Assembly: GCF_001444405.1 (NCBI RefSeq)
Contig: NZ_CP013187.1
Coordinates: forward strand, 2,356,001 to 2,420,000
Direction: 5' to 3'
DNA from: Pseudoalteromonas phenolica
Lineage (GTDB): Bacteria > Pseudomonadota > Gammaproteobacteria > Enterobacterales > Alteromonadaceae
DNA length: 64,000 nt
A program made the position numbers and the translations under genes. Below the pieces are notes generated by a model. It saw only the letters and a list, made by a program, of their open reading frames with translations, was not told where the DNA came from and did no database searches. Positions 7,776 through 15,791 of this stretch are shown here, one piece after another. The first letter of the stretch is position 1. Each line of letters starts with the position of its first letter.

Positions 7776-9743
7776 CTATAGAACAGGTCCTTCATCACGC
7801 AGTATATGCAAAAAGTGCATATGTTTTTGATATTGATTGATCACATCATTTATCACTGCAGCTTCAGACCAGCCCATGATGTCATAATCCTGACCGCCTT
7901 CAAGTAAGTGAACTTCCGCTCGGTAATAGCTTTCACTCCCTTCTTCTTGATCATGACTAAAGCTTGGCTGAACGTGTTCTTTCTTATATACGCCATAAAT
8001 AAAATCATGCTCTTCTCCATGGTTCACCACAAGAGAGATACATTTTTCTGAGACTTTGATTTCAGCTTCAATATCATTCAGTTCAAACTGGGCTTTTATT
8101 GCTTTAAACGCTCGCTTCACTTCTTTGTTTAAAAACTGATTAATGTCTTTTTTATCTGGTGTTGAAACTATGTTATTCAGTTTTTCTTTCCAATCATTGC
8201 TTTCCTCACCACTTATATTTAACACCGCATGGTGCTGTAAACTTTCACGTTTCGCACTTTCAACTTCGAGGGCCTTTACTAAACCAAAGCATGAAAACAA
8301 GAGTACGAGTGAGAAAGGTAATGCGCTGGCAATCGTCATCGTTTGCAAGGCTTCTAACCCACCAACCAAGCTAAGCACTGCAGCAACGACGCCAACACTA
8401 ATCGCCCAGAATAGTCGCTGCCATACTGGTGTATTGTTTTCACCATTTGAACACAACATGTCGATCACCATAGCGCCTGAGTCACACGATGTGACAAAGA
8501 ATATGACGATCATTGCGACTGATAATACAGTCAATATTGTTGACCAAGGGAATTGCTCTAAGAATACAAATAAAGCAACCGAAGAGTTTTCACTCACCAT
8601 ATTTGCGACCTGTTGAGCGCCCTGTTCTACCACCATATAAATCGCACTATTACCAAAAACAGTCATCCAAAGCAGCGTAAATGCTGTAGGCACCACCATG
8701 ACACCTAATACAAACTCTCGAATGGTTCTACCTTTTGATATACGCGCGATGAATAAACCAACAAATGGTGCCCAGGCTAACCACCAGCCCCAATAGAAAA
8801 TAGTCCAACCGCCGATCCAACTTTTCTTCTCGTAAGCAAATAAATTGAATGTATTCGAGACAATTTCAGAAAGGTAAGCGCCAACGTTTTGCACATAAGC
8901 TTGTAATAGGAATACGCTAGGACCTAGTATGAAGATAAATGCGAGTAAAGCTATCGCCAAGAGCATATTGGCTTCAGAGAGTATTTTGATCCCTTTATCT
9001 AACCCCGTTGCCACCGATACTGACGCCAATGCAGTGATGACTACCATGATAATGACTTGATTGGTTTGGCTAACATCAAATTCGAATAAATAATTAAGCC
9101 CTGCATTCACCTGACTTGCACCTAGCCCTAAGGAAGTGGCCACACCAAACACCGTACTGACAACCGCAAAAATATCGACTAAATGCCCTTGCCAGCCATA
9201 GATTTTATCGCCAATAATCGGATGAAGCGCAGATCGTAATGTTAGAGGTAACTTATGACGATAGCTGAAATAAGCCAATACCAAAGCAACAATGGCGTAA
9301 ATCGCCCAAGCATGAAACCCCCAATGGAAAAAAGTAATTTTCATCGCTTCTTTGATTGCTTCTAATGAGCCCTGCTCTGCAGTAGGCGGTGACAAATAGT
9401 GCATAATCGGCTCTGCTACGCCAAAGAACATCAAGCCAATTCCCATACCTGCTGCAAAGAGCATGGAGATCCAAGTACCTAATGAGTAATCAGGGGTTGC
9501 ATGATCAGGCCCCAGTTTTACAGAGCCAAATCGAGATAAGCTTAGGTATAATACAAAGCCTAAAATGATGGCGACGGTAAGCACATAAAACCAACTACCA
9601 TTGGCTGTGATCGCATTTTGAATATCAGCAAATAATGACTTTGCCATATTTGGGGCTGAAACAGTGATAATCATCAATAAGAGGATCACCAAAGAGGCTG
9701 GGTAAAACACCGCCTTGTTAAATTTTGCTTGTTGTCCGAGCAT
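7776..9743 (-). CDS. betT: BCCT family transporter (BetT-like choline/betaine carrier)
   Basis: Inner-membrane carrier for trimethylammonium compounds (choline, betaine, carnitine), 655 residues. Twelve membrane helices lie in residues ~12-500, including the family tryptophan motif (FYWGWWLAWAPF) in the substrate-binding helix and the unwound-helix motif AAGMGIGLMFFGVAEP. The ~150-residue hydrophilic C-terminal tail is typical of BetT-type, proton-driven choline carriers (E. coli BetT, 677), not sodium-driven BetP/OpuD. An AGGTG ribosome site supports the ATG. No betA/betB/betI genes are adjacent. Choline as substrate is inferred from length and tail. Confidence 0.87.
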   Translation of the reverse strand: MLGQQAKFNKAVFYPASLVILLLMIITVSAPNMAKSLFADIQNAITANGSWFYVLTVAIILGFVLYLSLSRFGSVKLGPDHATPDYSLGTWISMLFAAGMGIGLMFFGVAEPIMHYLSPPTAEQGSLEAIKEAMKITFFHWGFHAWAIYAIVALVLAYFSYRHKLPLTLRSALHPIIGDKIYGWQGHLVDIFAVVSTVFGVATSLGLGASQVNAGLNYLFEFDVSQTNQVIIMVVITALASVSVATGLDKGIKILSEANMLLAIALLAFIFILGPSVFLLQAYVQNVGAYLSEIVSNTFNLFAYEKKSWIGGWTIFYWGWWLAWAPFVGLFIARISKGRTIREFVLGVMVVPTAFTLLWMTVFGNSAIYMVVEQGAQQVANMVSENSSVALFVFLEQFPWSTILTVLSVAMIVIFFVTSCDSGAMVIDMLCSNGENNTPVWQRLFWAISVGVVAAVLSLVGGLEALQTMTIASALPFSLVLLFSCFGLVKALEVESAKRESLQHHAVLNISGEESNDWKEKLNNIVSTPDKKDINQFLNKEVKRAFKAIKAQFELNDIEAEIKVSEKCISLVVNHGEEHDFIYGVYKKEHVQPSFSHDQEEGSESYYRAEVHLLEGGQDYDIMGWSEAAVINDVINQYQKHMHFLHILRDEGPVL

Positions 9744-9767
9744 GGAACACCTTTTATTTCACTAAGA

Positions 9768-9848
9768 AAAGCTTTTATCTATAAGTAAAAGTACCAATCA
9801 AATTTGCCAAATTTAATCTGAAAAAATAAAGAAATAGATAAAAGCTTT
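9768..9848. repeat. 15-bp perfect inverted repeat in the betT leader
   Basis: AAAGCTTTTATCTAT (9768-9782) is the exact reverse complement of ATAGATAAAAGCTTT (9834-9848), 51 bases apart, directly upstream of betT. In RNA it could close a long stem in the 5' leader; as DNA it could be two half-sites. The surrounding gap (9744-10002) is AT-rich with no other gene. Confidence 0.5.
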
Positions 9849-9946
9849 ATGAATAATTAATTTCATCTCTAATTAATTATATGAAGTTTTCATACAAAAG
9901 TAATCCCAGCCCAAAGTAAAAGCTCTATAGGAAAAGTGATGCATAA

Positions 9947-9974
9947 AAAAGCACTTGTATTAATAAGTGCTTTT
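9947..9974 (-). terminator. Terminator of metH
   Basis: On the minus strand AAAAGCACTT, an 8-base loop, AAGTGCTTTT and further T follow the metH stop codon by about 28 bases. Confidence 0.8.
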
Positions 9975-10002
9975 CTGAGTGATTTGATTTTAGGTTGAAG
10001 TC

Positions 10003-12636
10003 CTATTCAGGCTCGTATCCAAGATTTGGTGACAACCAGCGCTCTGCCTCTTCAAGGCTCATATTGGTTCGCTGCGCGTAGTCTTCAACCTGATCCTTTT
10101 GGATTTGGGCCACCGCATAATATTTAGAATCAGGGTGAGAGAAATACCAGCCCGATACAGCAGCACCTGGCCACATTGCATATGAGCTTGTAAGTTGCAT
10201 ACCGATACGATCTTCAGTTTGCAGTAACGACCAGATTTTTTTCTTCTCAGTATGTTCGGGACATGCAGGATAACCCGGAGCAGGGCGAATACCTTGGTAA
10301 TTTTCACGAATAAGCTCTTCATTACTGAGGTTTTCATCAGCAGCATAACCCCAGTACTCTTTACGAACTTGCTCATGAAGATATTCAGCAAACGCTTCGG
10401 CTAAACGGTCAGCAACTGCCTTAACCATGATCTTGTTGTAGTCATCTTGCTGTGCATCGAACGCTTCAGCTAAGTCGTCTTCTTCTAGGCCACCAGTTAC
10501 AGCAAATGCACCAAAGTAGTCAGGCGTGCCTTTCGGCGCGACATAGTCAGCTAAACAGTAATTTGGAAAGTCGGTTTTCTCCGTTTGCTGACGTAAGTGA
10601 CAACTTAACTCTAATACTTCAGAGCGAGTTTCATCTGTGTAGATTTCAATGTCATCACCTACACGGTTCGCTGGGAATAAACCAATCACACCAAGTGGTT
10701 TAAGCGCTTGCGTTTTTTCAAACTCATCAAGCATGGCATTGGCATCGTGATAAAGTTTTTTCGCCTCTTCACCGACAATTTCATCGTCCAAAATACGAGG
10801 GAATTTACCAGCCAATGACCAAGTCATGAAGTAAGGTGTCCAGTCGATGTATTCACGTAATGTTTTAATGCTCACATCTCTAAACTCTGTAACACCCAGC
10901 TTTTTCGGCACTGGAGGTGAGTAGTTATCCCAATCAAGATTTGCGGCATTATCACGGGCACGTTGGATAGTAACCGGTTTACTGCGTGGCTTTTTACGCG
11001 CTTGTTGTTCACGCACCTTTTCGTATTCGGCGGTGGTTTTTGCTAAAAATTCCGGCTTTTGTGTTTTGCTTAATAGGCTAGATACCACACCTACTGCACG
11101 ACTGGCATTGTTCACATACACTACGCCTTTGTCGTATTGAGGCTCAATTTTAACCGCAGTGTGAGCTTTAGAAGTCGTTGCACCACCAATTAATAATGGA
11201 ATATCAAAGCCACGACGGGTCATTTCTTTCGCCACATGCACCATTTCATCGAGCGATGGCGTAATAAGGCCCGATAGACCAATGGCATCGGCTTTTTCAT
11301 CAATGGCAGTTTGCAAAATTTTCTCAGCAGGTACCATCACGCCTAAATCAACCACTTCATAGTTGTTACACTGAAGTACAACACCCACAATGTTTTTACC
11401 AATGTCGTGTACGTCGCCTTTAACCGTTGCCATGATGATTTTACCATTGGTGGCGCCCTCTTCTTTCTCCGCTTCGATATACGGATCAAGGTAAGCAACG
11501 GCACGTTTCATTACACGGGCGGATTTTACAACCTGAGGTAAGAACATTTTACCAGCACCGAATAAATCACCAACAACATTCATGCCGTCCATCAATGGAC
11601 CTTCAATCACTTGAATTGGTTTATCCATTGAAGCGCGACACTCTTCGGTATCTTCTTCAATATACTCGGTAATACCTTTAACAAGTGCGTGTTCTAAACG
11701 CTTTTCTACTGACCAAGTTCGCCACTCTAGGTCTTCCACTTTTTCAGCTTGCGCCAAACCTGAATATTTAGGTGCCAACTCAACCAGTCGCTCACCTGCG
11801 CCAGGGTCAGTATTTAATACAACATCTTCTACGGCTTTTCTCAGTTCAAGAGGAATATCATCATAAACCGCAAGCTGACCGGCGTTTACAATGCCCATAT
11901 CCATGCCTGCTTGAATAGCATGGTATAAGAACACTGAGTGAATGGCTTCACGCACTGGGTTATTACCACGGAACGAGAACGATACGTTCGATACACCACC
12001 CGACACTTTACAGTGCGGCAAGTTTTGCTTAATGCGACGTGTGCCCTCAATAAAGTCAACCGCGTAGTTATCGTGTTCTTCAATACCCGTTGCCACGGCA
12101 AAAATATTCGGGTCAAAGATAATGTCTTCGGGTGGAAAGCCTAGTTGGTCGACCAAAATACGGTAAGAGCGCTCACAAATCTCAAATTTACGATCTGCTG
12201 TTTCGGCTTGCCCTGTTTCATCAAATGCCATGACGACAGCCGCAGCACCAAAACGTTTGATAATTTTAGCCTGACGAATAAACGGCTCTTCACCTTCTTT
12301 AAGTGAAATAGAGTTAACTATCGCCTTACCCTGAATACACTTTAAGCCTGCTTCAATGACTTCCCATTTAGACGAGTCAACCATGATAGGCACTCGCGAA
12401 ATGTCTGGCTCAGAAGCAATCAGGTTTAAGAATTTAGTCATCGCCGCTTTCGAGTCTAACATGGCTTCATCCATGTTGATGTCGATAACTTGCGCGCCGT
12501 TTTCTACTTGTTCACGCGCAACATCAAGGGCTGTTTCGTAATCTTCTTCTAAAATTAGACGTTTGAACTTTGCAGAACCGGTAACATTGGTACGCTCACC
12601 AACGTTGGTAAAAATTGCGGTATTTTGTTGCGTCAT
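10003..12636 (-). CDS. metH: Methionine synthase, C-terminal part: folate, cobalamin and activation domains
   Basis: Second of two genes that together equal one MetH (351 + 877 = 1228; E. coli MetH 1227). It holds the pterin-binding domain (start FTNVGERTNVTGS; about 8-300), the helical cap, the B12 domain with DVHDIGKN, whose His410 is the lower axial cobalt ligand (E. coli His759), and the S-adenosylmethionine-binding reactivation domain (about 545-877, with RPAPGYPACPEH). It lacks the homocysteine domain, supplied by the gene just upstream. The start is well supported: AGGAAG overlaps the upstream stop and stands 8 bases before ATG. The reading frame differs from the upstream gene, so this is a designed gene break rather than a stop-codon mutation. 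Confidence 0.93.
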   Translation of the reverse strand: MTQQNTAIFTNVGERTNVTGSAKFKRLILEEDYETALDVAREQVENGAQVIDINMDEAMLDSKAAMTKFLNLIASEPDISRVPIMVDSSKWEVIEAGLKCIQGKAIVNSISLKEGEEPFIRQAKIIKRFGAAAVVMAFDETGQAETADRKFEICERSYRILVDQLGFPPEDIIFDPNIFAVATGIEEHDNYAVDFIEGTRRIKQNLPHCKVSGGVSNVSFSFRGNNPVREAIHSVFLYHAIQAGMDMGIVNAGQLAVYDDIPLELRKAVEDVVLNTDPGAGERLVELAPKYSGLAQAEKVEDLEWRTWSVEKRLEHALVKGITEYIEEDTEECRASMDKPIQVIEGPLMDGMNVVGDLFGAGKMFLPQVVKSARVMKRAVAYLDPYIEAEKEEGATNGKIIMATVKGDVHDIGKNIVGVVLQCNNYEVVDLGVMVPAEKILQTAIDEKADAIGLSGLITPSLDEMVHVAKEMTRRGFDIPLLIGGATTSKAHTAVKIEPQYDKGVVYVNNASRAVGVVSSLLSKTQKPEFLAKTTAEYEKVREQQARKKPRSKPVTIQRARDNAANLDWDNYSPPVPKKLGVTEFRDVSIKTLREYIDWTPYFMTWSLAGKFPRILDDEIVGEEAKKLYHDANAMLDEFEKTQALKPLGVIGLFPANRVGDDIEIYTDETRSEVLELSCHLRQQTEKTDFPNYCLADYVAPKGTPDYFGAFAVTGGLEEDDLAEAFDAQQDDYNKIMVKAVADRLAEAFAEYLHEQVRKEYWGYAADENLSNEELIRENYQGIRPAPGYPACPEHTEKKKIWSLLQTEDRIGMQLTSSYAMWPGAAVSGWYFSHPDSKYYAVAQIQKDQVEDYAQRTNMSLEEAERWLSPNLGYEPE

Positions 12637-12646
12637 CTGATACTTC

Positions 12647-13702
12647 CTAATTCAAGTTACACGCTTCAAGGCCCGCTAAGCGCATACGCACATCTAGCTC
12701 AGGCAGAGATCTTGGTTTAATTTGCGCAAGGCCATTAGCAAATGCCTTAATATGTTCAGGTGTTGTACCACAACAGCCACCGACGATATTGATGAAGCCT
12801 TCTTTGCCCCAGTCGATGATTTCTACTGACATTTCATCAGCTTCTAGGTCGTATTCACCAAATTCATTCGGTAAACCTGCGTTTGGGTGGACTGAAGTAA
12901 AGGTTTCACACACACGCGACAGCTCTTCAACATAAGGACGTAATAAGTCTGGACCTAGTGCGCAGTTCAAACCAATTGAAATAGGTTTAATGTGGCGAAT
13001 TGAATTATAAAATGCCTCGGTTGTTTGACCTGACAATGTTCGACCAGAAGCATCGGTAATAGTACCTGAGATCATTACTGGCAACGTAATACCCGCTTGT
13101 TCAAACGCTTCTTCTACGGCAAATGACGCAGCTTTGGCATTTAAAGTGTCGAAAATCGTCTCAATCAAAATTAAATCTGCACCGCCTTCAATCAAAGCAA
13201 GCGTAGACTCAATATAGGCCTCAACCAGCGCATCAAAGGTAATATTACGATAACCTGGGTCGTTTACATCTGGTGAGATTGAACACGTTTTAGATGTTGG
13301 ACCTAGTACACCCGCTACATAGCGTGGTTTGTGCGGCTCTTTTTTAGTGAACTCATCGCAAATTTTACGAGCTAATTTAGCCGACTCAAGGTTGATTTCA
13401 CGGCTCAAACTGCCCATTTCGTAGTCTTCCATCGAGATGGTGGTCGCATTAAAGGTGTTTGTTTCAATAATGTCAGCACCTGCCGCTAGATATTTACGAT
13501 GAATATCTGCAATGACATCAGGTTGAGTTAGGCTTAGTAAATCATTATTGCCCTTCACTAACACATGCCAATCTTTAAAGCGCTCGCCGCGATAATCTTC
13601 TTCTTCAAATTTATATTCTTGGATCATGGTACCCATGGCGCCATCTAAAATAAGAATACGTTGTTTTAAAGCCTCTTTTAAGGCTGCACTTTTATTCGGC
13701 AT
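12647..13702 (-). CDS. metH: Methionine synthase, N-terminal homocysteine methyltransferase part
   Basis: Separate 351-residue homocysteine domain of cobalamin-dependent methionine synthase. It has the barrel start ILDGAMGTMIQ, and the zinc ligands in GLNCALGP and GGCCGTT; the last pair fall at Cys310 and Cys311, the same numbering as E. coli MetH. It ends RLAGLEACNLN, the exact linker where E. coli MetH continues into the folate domain. It overlaps metA by 11 bases and is followed after 10 bases by the rest of MetH, so the two chains are surely made together and must act in trans. Confidence 0.92.
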   Translation of the reverse strand: MPNKSAALKEALKQRILILDGAMGTMIQEYKFEEEDYRGERFKDWHVLVKGNNDLLSLTQPDVIADIHRKYLAAGADIIETNTFNATTISMEDYEMGSLSREINLESAKLARKICDEFTKKEPHKPRYVAGVLGPTSKTCSISPDVNDPGYRNITFDALVEAYIESTLALIEGGADLILIETIFDTLNAKAASFAVEEAFEQAGITLPVMISGTITDASGRTLSGQTTEAFYNSIRHIKPISIGLNCALGPDLLRPYVEELSRVCETFTSVHPNAGLPNEFGEYDLEADEMSVEIIDWGKEGFINIVGGCCGTTPEHIKAFANGLAQIKPRSLPELDVRMRLAGLEACNLN

Positions 13703-14639
13703 AGTTGTTAGTCCTTACATCTTGGCTAACTAGGTTAATATCGTATGGAGTTGTTTGGTAAACGTAATAATTAAGCCAATTTGAGAATAACAAAAAGGCA
13801 TGACTTTGCCATGTTTTACTCGGCTTTTGCTCAGCATCGTTATTCGGGAAATACCCTTCTGGCTTCGGCGCATCGGGACTTTTGGATAGGTCGCGTAAAT
13901 ATTCTTTTTGTAAAGTATCAGCATCGTATTCAGGGTGACCGGTTAAAAACACCTGACTGCCAGACTGGTTTTTAATTAAATACGCACCCACTCTTTCTGA
14001 GCCTGCTAACACGGCAAGTTCTGGCGTATTTTGTATTTTAGCAAGGTCAATGTGGCCGTAGCGAGAATGCGGTACTAAAAACTCGTCGTCAAAACCACGA
14101 GTTAGTGCACCATGCTCAAACAAACAACGGTGCTTAAATACGCCGCATAATTTATCCTCACGAAGTTCACGCTTTAAACCATAATGATGGTACAAGCCAG
14201 CATGAGCTGCCCAACAAGAAAATAACGTTGAAGTCACATGGTTTTCAGCCCAATCAAATAGCTCTTTGAGTTCTTGCCAGTAAATGACATCGTCATATTC
14301 CAGATGAGCCAGCGGAGCACCTGTGATGATCATGGCATCGTAGTTTTCATCTTTTACATCAGAAAAATAGCGATAGAACATATCTAAGTGTTGCTCAGAA
14401 TTTTCTGAACTACGGTGCGTATCTAAACGTAATAAATCGACGTTAACCTGAAGCGGTGTATTCGCAAGTAAACGAATAAACTGTACCTCGGTTTCAACTT
14501 TGTTGGGCATGAGATTAAGAATTGCCAAGCGCATCGGACGGATCTCCTGCGTTCTTGCCCGTGATTTAGGCATCACGAAGACATTTTCATGTCTGAGTGT
14601 AGCAATGGCAGGTAGCTCATCTTTTACGGTGATCGGCAT
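13692..14639 (-). CDS. metA: Homoserine O-succinyltransferase
   Basis: First committed step of methionine synthesis: acylates homoserine from an acyl-CoA. 315 residues (E. coli 309). The nucleophile Cys142 is in FSCWAAHAG, and the His/Glu pair of the active site is in TGHPEYDADTL. Residue 111, which separates succinyl (Gly) from acetyl (Glu) users, is alanine here (TGAPLA), so succinyl-CoA use is likely but not certain. GGAG precedes the ATG. Tandem MetJ boxes lie 65-80 bases upstream. Overlap with the next gene indicates a metA-metH operon. Confidence 0.93.
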   Translation of the reverse strand: MPITVKDELPAIATLRHENVFVMPKSRARTQEIRPMRLAILNLMPNKVETEVQFIRLLANTPLQVNVDLLRLDTHRSSENSEQHLDMFYRYFSDVKDENYDAMIITGAPLAHLEYDDVIYWQELKELFDWAENHVTSTLFSCWAAHAGLYHHYGLKRELREDKLCGVFKHRCLFEHGALTRGFDDEFLVPHSRYGHIDLAKIQNTPELAVLAGSERVGAYLIKNQSGSQVFLTGHPEYDADTLQKEYLRDLSKSPDAPKPEGYFPNNDAEQKPSKTWQSHAFLLFSNWLNYYVYQTTPYDINLVSQDVRTNNYAE

Positions 14640-14703
14640 ACAATTCTCCCCAACTTAATTTATGGGTGTCATTATGAACGTAAAGTCGAAAAATTCAACC
14701 TCT

Positions 14704-14719
14704 AGATGTTTAGATGTCT
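14704..14719. promoter_or_regulatory. Tandem MetJ operator (met boxes) upstream of metA
   Basis: AGATGTTT AGATGTCT are two contiguous 8-base met boxes (consensus AGACGTCT; 6/8 and 7/8 matches). On the minus strand a possible metA promoter, TTGAAT, 16 bases, CATAAT, lies immediately downstream of them. Weaker octamers continue on each side. MetJ with S-adenosylmethionine would block the promoter. The divergent EamA gene could also be affected. Confidence 0.75.
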
Positions 14720-14801
14720 AAAATCTCAACTTATTTGTTTGCAACTGAAAAATTTACTCAGATAATTCACGCGTTGAACATCATTAGAAAAAGAGAAGCA
14801 A

Positions 14802-15689
14802 ATGGGGATCGGTGAACTTGCCGCAATTAGCGCAGCCATAGTCTGGGCGTCATCTACAATTTTATACAAACGCTTTAGCCATCATTTATCACCCCTGCAA
14901 TTAAACGTCAGTAAGGGCATAATTGCGTGTGCACTGATGTTATTAATTTTACTGATCATGCCTGCCAGCCCTTTACCACAATTAACCAGCTCTTGGGCAT
15001 GGCTGATTGTCAGCGGTATTTTGGGTATTGCCATTGGCGATAGCGCCTACTTTGCAGCCCTCAGAAATATTGGTCCTGCACGAACTCTGGTCATTGAATC
15101 ACTCGCGCCTGCCATTGCGGGTGTACTAAATATTGTATTGCTCGGCGTATGGCTCAGTGGTCTTGCATGGCTAGGTATTGTTATCACAACTTTAGGCGTT
15201 TTGCTGGCAATTAAACCTAAAAACCCATTACCTCAAGTTGAGCACAGCATTTACATCAAAGGCGTTGGTTTTGCGTTGCTTGCAGCCACTTGCCAAGCGG
15301 CAGGTATGGTGATGTCAAAGGGCGCGATGAATGCTGAACAAATCGGCAGTTTGTGGGCCGCCTTTATTCGTTTATTTTCAGGCACACTGGCTGTCGCTTG
15401 CGTTTTCGCATGTCTAAAAGAACAAAATCTCAAACAAGCCATTACCTTGAATGGCATAAGTCAAAAGCAATGGCTTTTTGTCGCGGTGTTTTTTGGCACC
15501 TTTATTGGCCTTTGGTTGCAACTTATTTCAGTCAAACATACCGATCCGGCTATTGCACAAACTATCTTCGCAACCGCCCCACTGATGGTGATGACCATTG
15601 GCGCCCTGCGCAAAGAACCCATGACAAGAAATATGATACTGGGTGGGATAATTGCTTTTTCTGGTGTGGCATTGTTGGTTTTGAGTTAA
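14802..15689 (+). CDS. EamA/DMT family transporter
   Basis: Ten-helix inner-membrane protein, 295 residues, with two EamA repeats (about 3-140 and 150-292); the first repeat has the common GIAIGDSAYFAALRNIG stretch. Members export metabolites or amino acids, but the substrate here cannot be told. It is divergent from metA with the MetJ boxes between, which weakly suggests a link to methionine or related compounds. AGAGAAG precedes the ATG. Confidence 0.85.
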   Translation: MGIGELAAISAAIVWASSTILYKRFSHHLSPLQLNVSKGIIACALMLLILLIMPASPLPQLTSSWAWLIVSGILGIAIGDSAYFAALRNIGPARTLVIESLAPAIAGVLNIVLLGVWLSGLAWLGIVITTLGVLLAIKPKNPLPQVEHSIYIKGVGFALLAATCQAAGMVMSKGAMNAEQIGSLWAAFIRLFSGTLAVACVFACLKEQNLKQAITLNGISQKQWLFVAVFFGTFIGLWLQLISVKHTDPAIAQTIFATAPLMVMTIGALRKEPMTRNMILGGIIAFSGVALLVLS

Positions 15690-15726
15690 TTTCATGAGTT
15701 TAAAAAAGAGATAACCTGCTGTTTGA

Positions 15727-15756
15727 TTGACGAAATCGCTAGGTAAACTCTACAAT
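15727..15756 (+). promoter_or_regulatory. Predicted promoter of ettA
   Basis: TTGACG (15727-15732), an 18-base spacer and TACAAT (15751-15756), each 5/6 to consensus, lie about 35 bases before the ettA start codon. Confidence 0.6.
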
Positions 15757-15791
15757 ATGCAAGTTAATTTTGAACATGAAAGGTTTCATCT

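Noticed and set aside
8143..8616. Plus-strand open frame of 157 codons inside betT
   Set aside because: Antisense shadow: no ribosome site, no recognisable domain, and lies wholly within the well-supported transporter gene.
12637..12649. metH break as a frameshift pseudogene
   Set aside because: The second part has its own well-spaced Shine-Dalgarno and ATG, both parts are complete in domain terms, and no residues are missing, so I treat it as two working genes.
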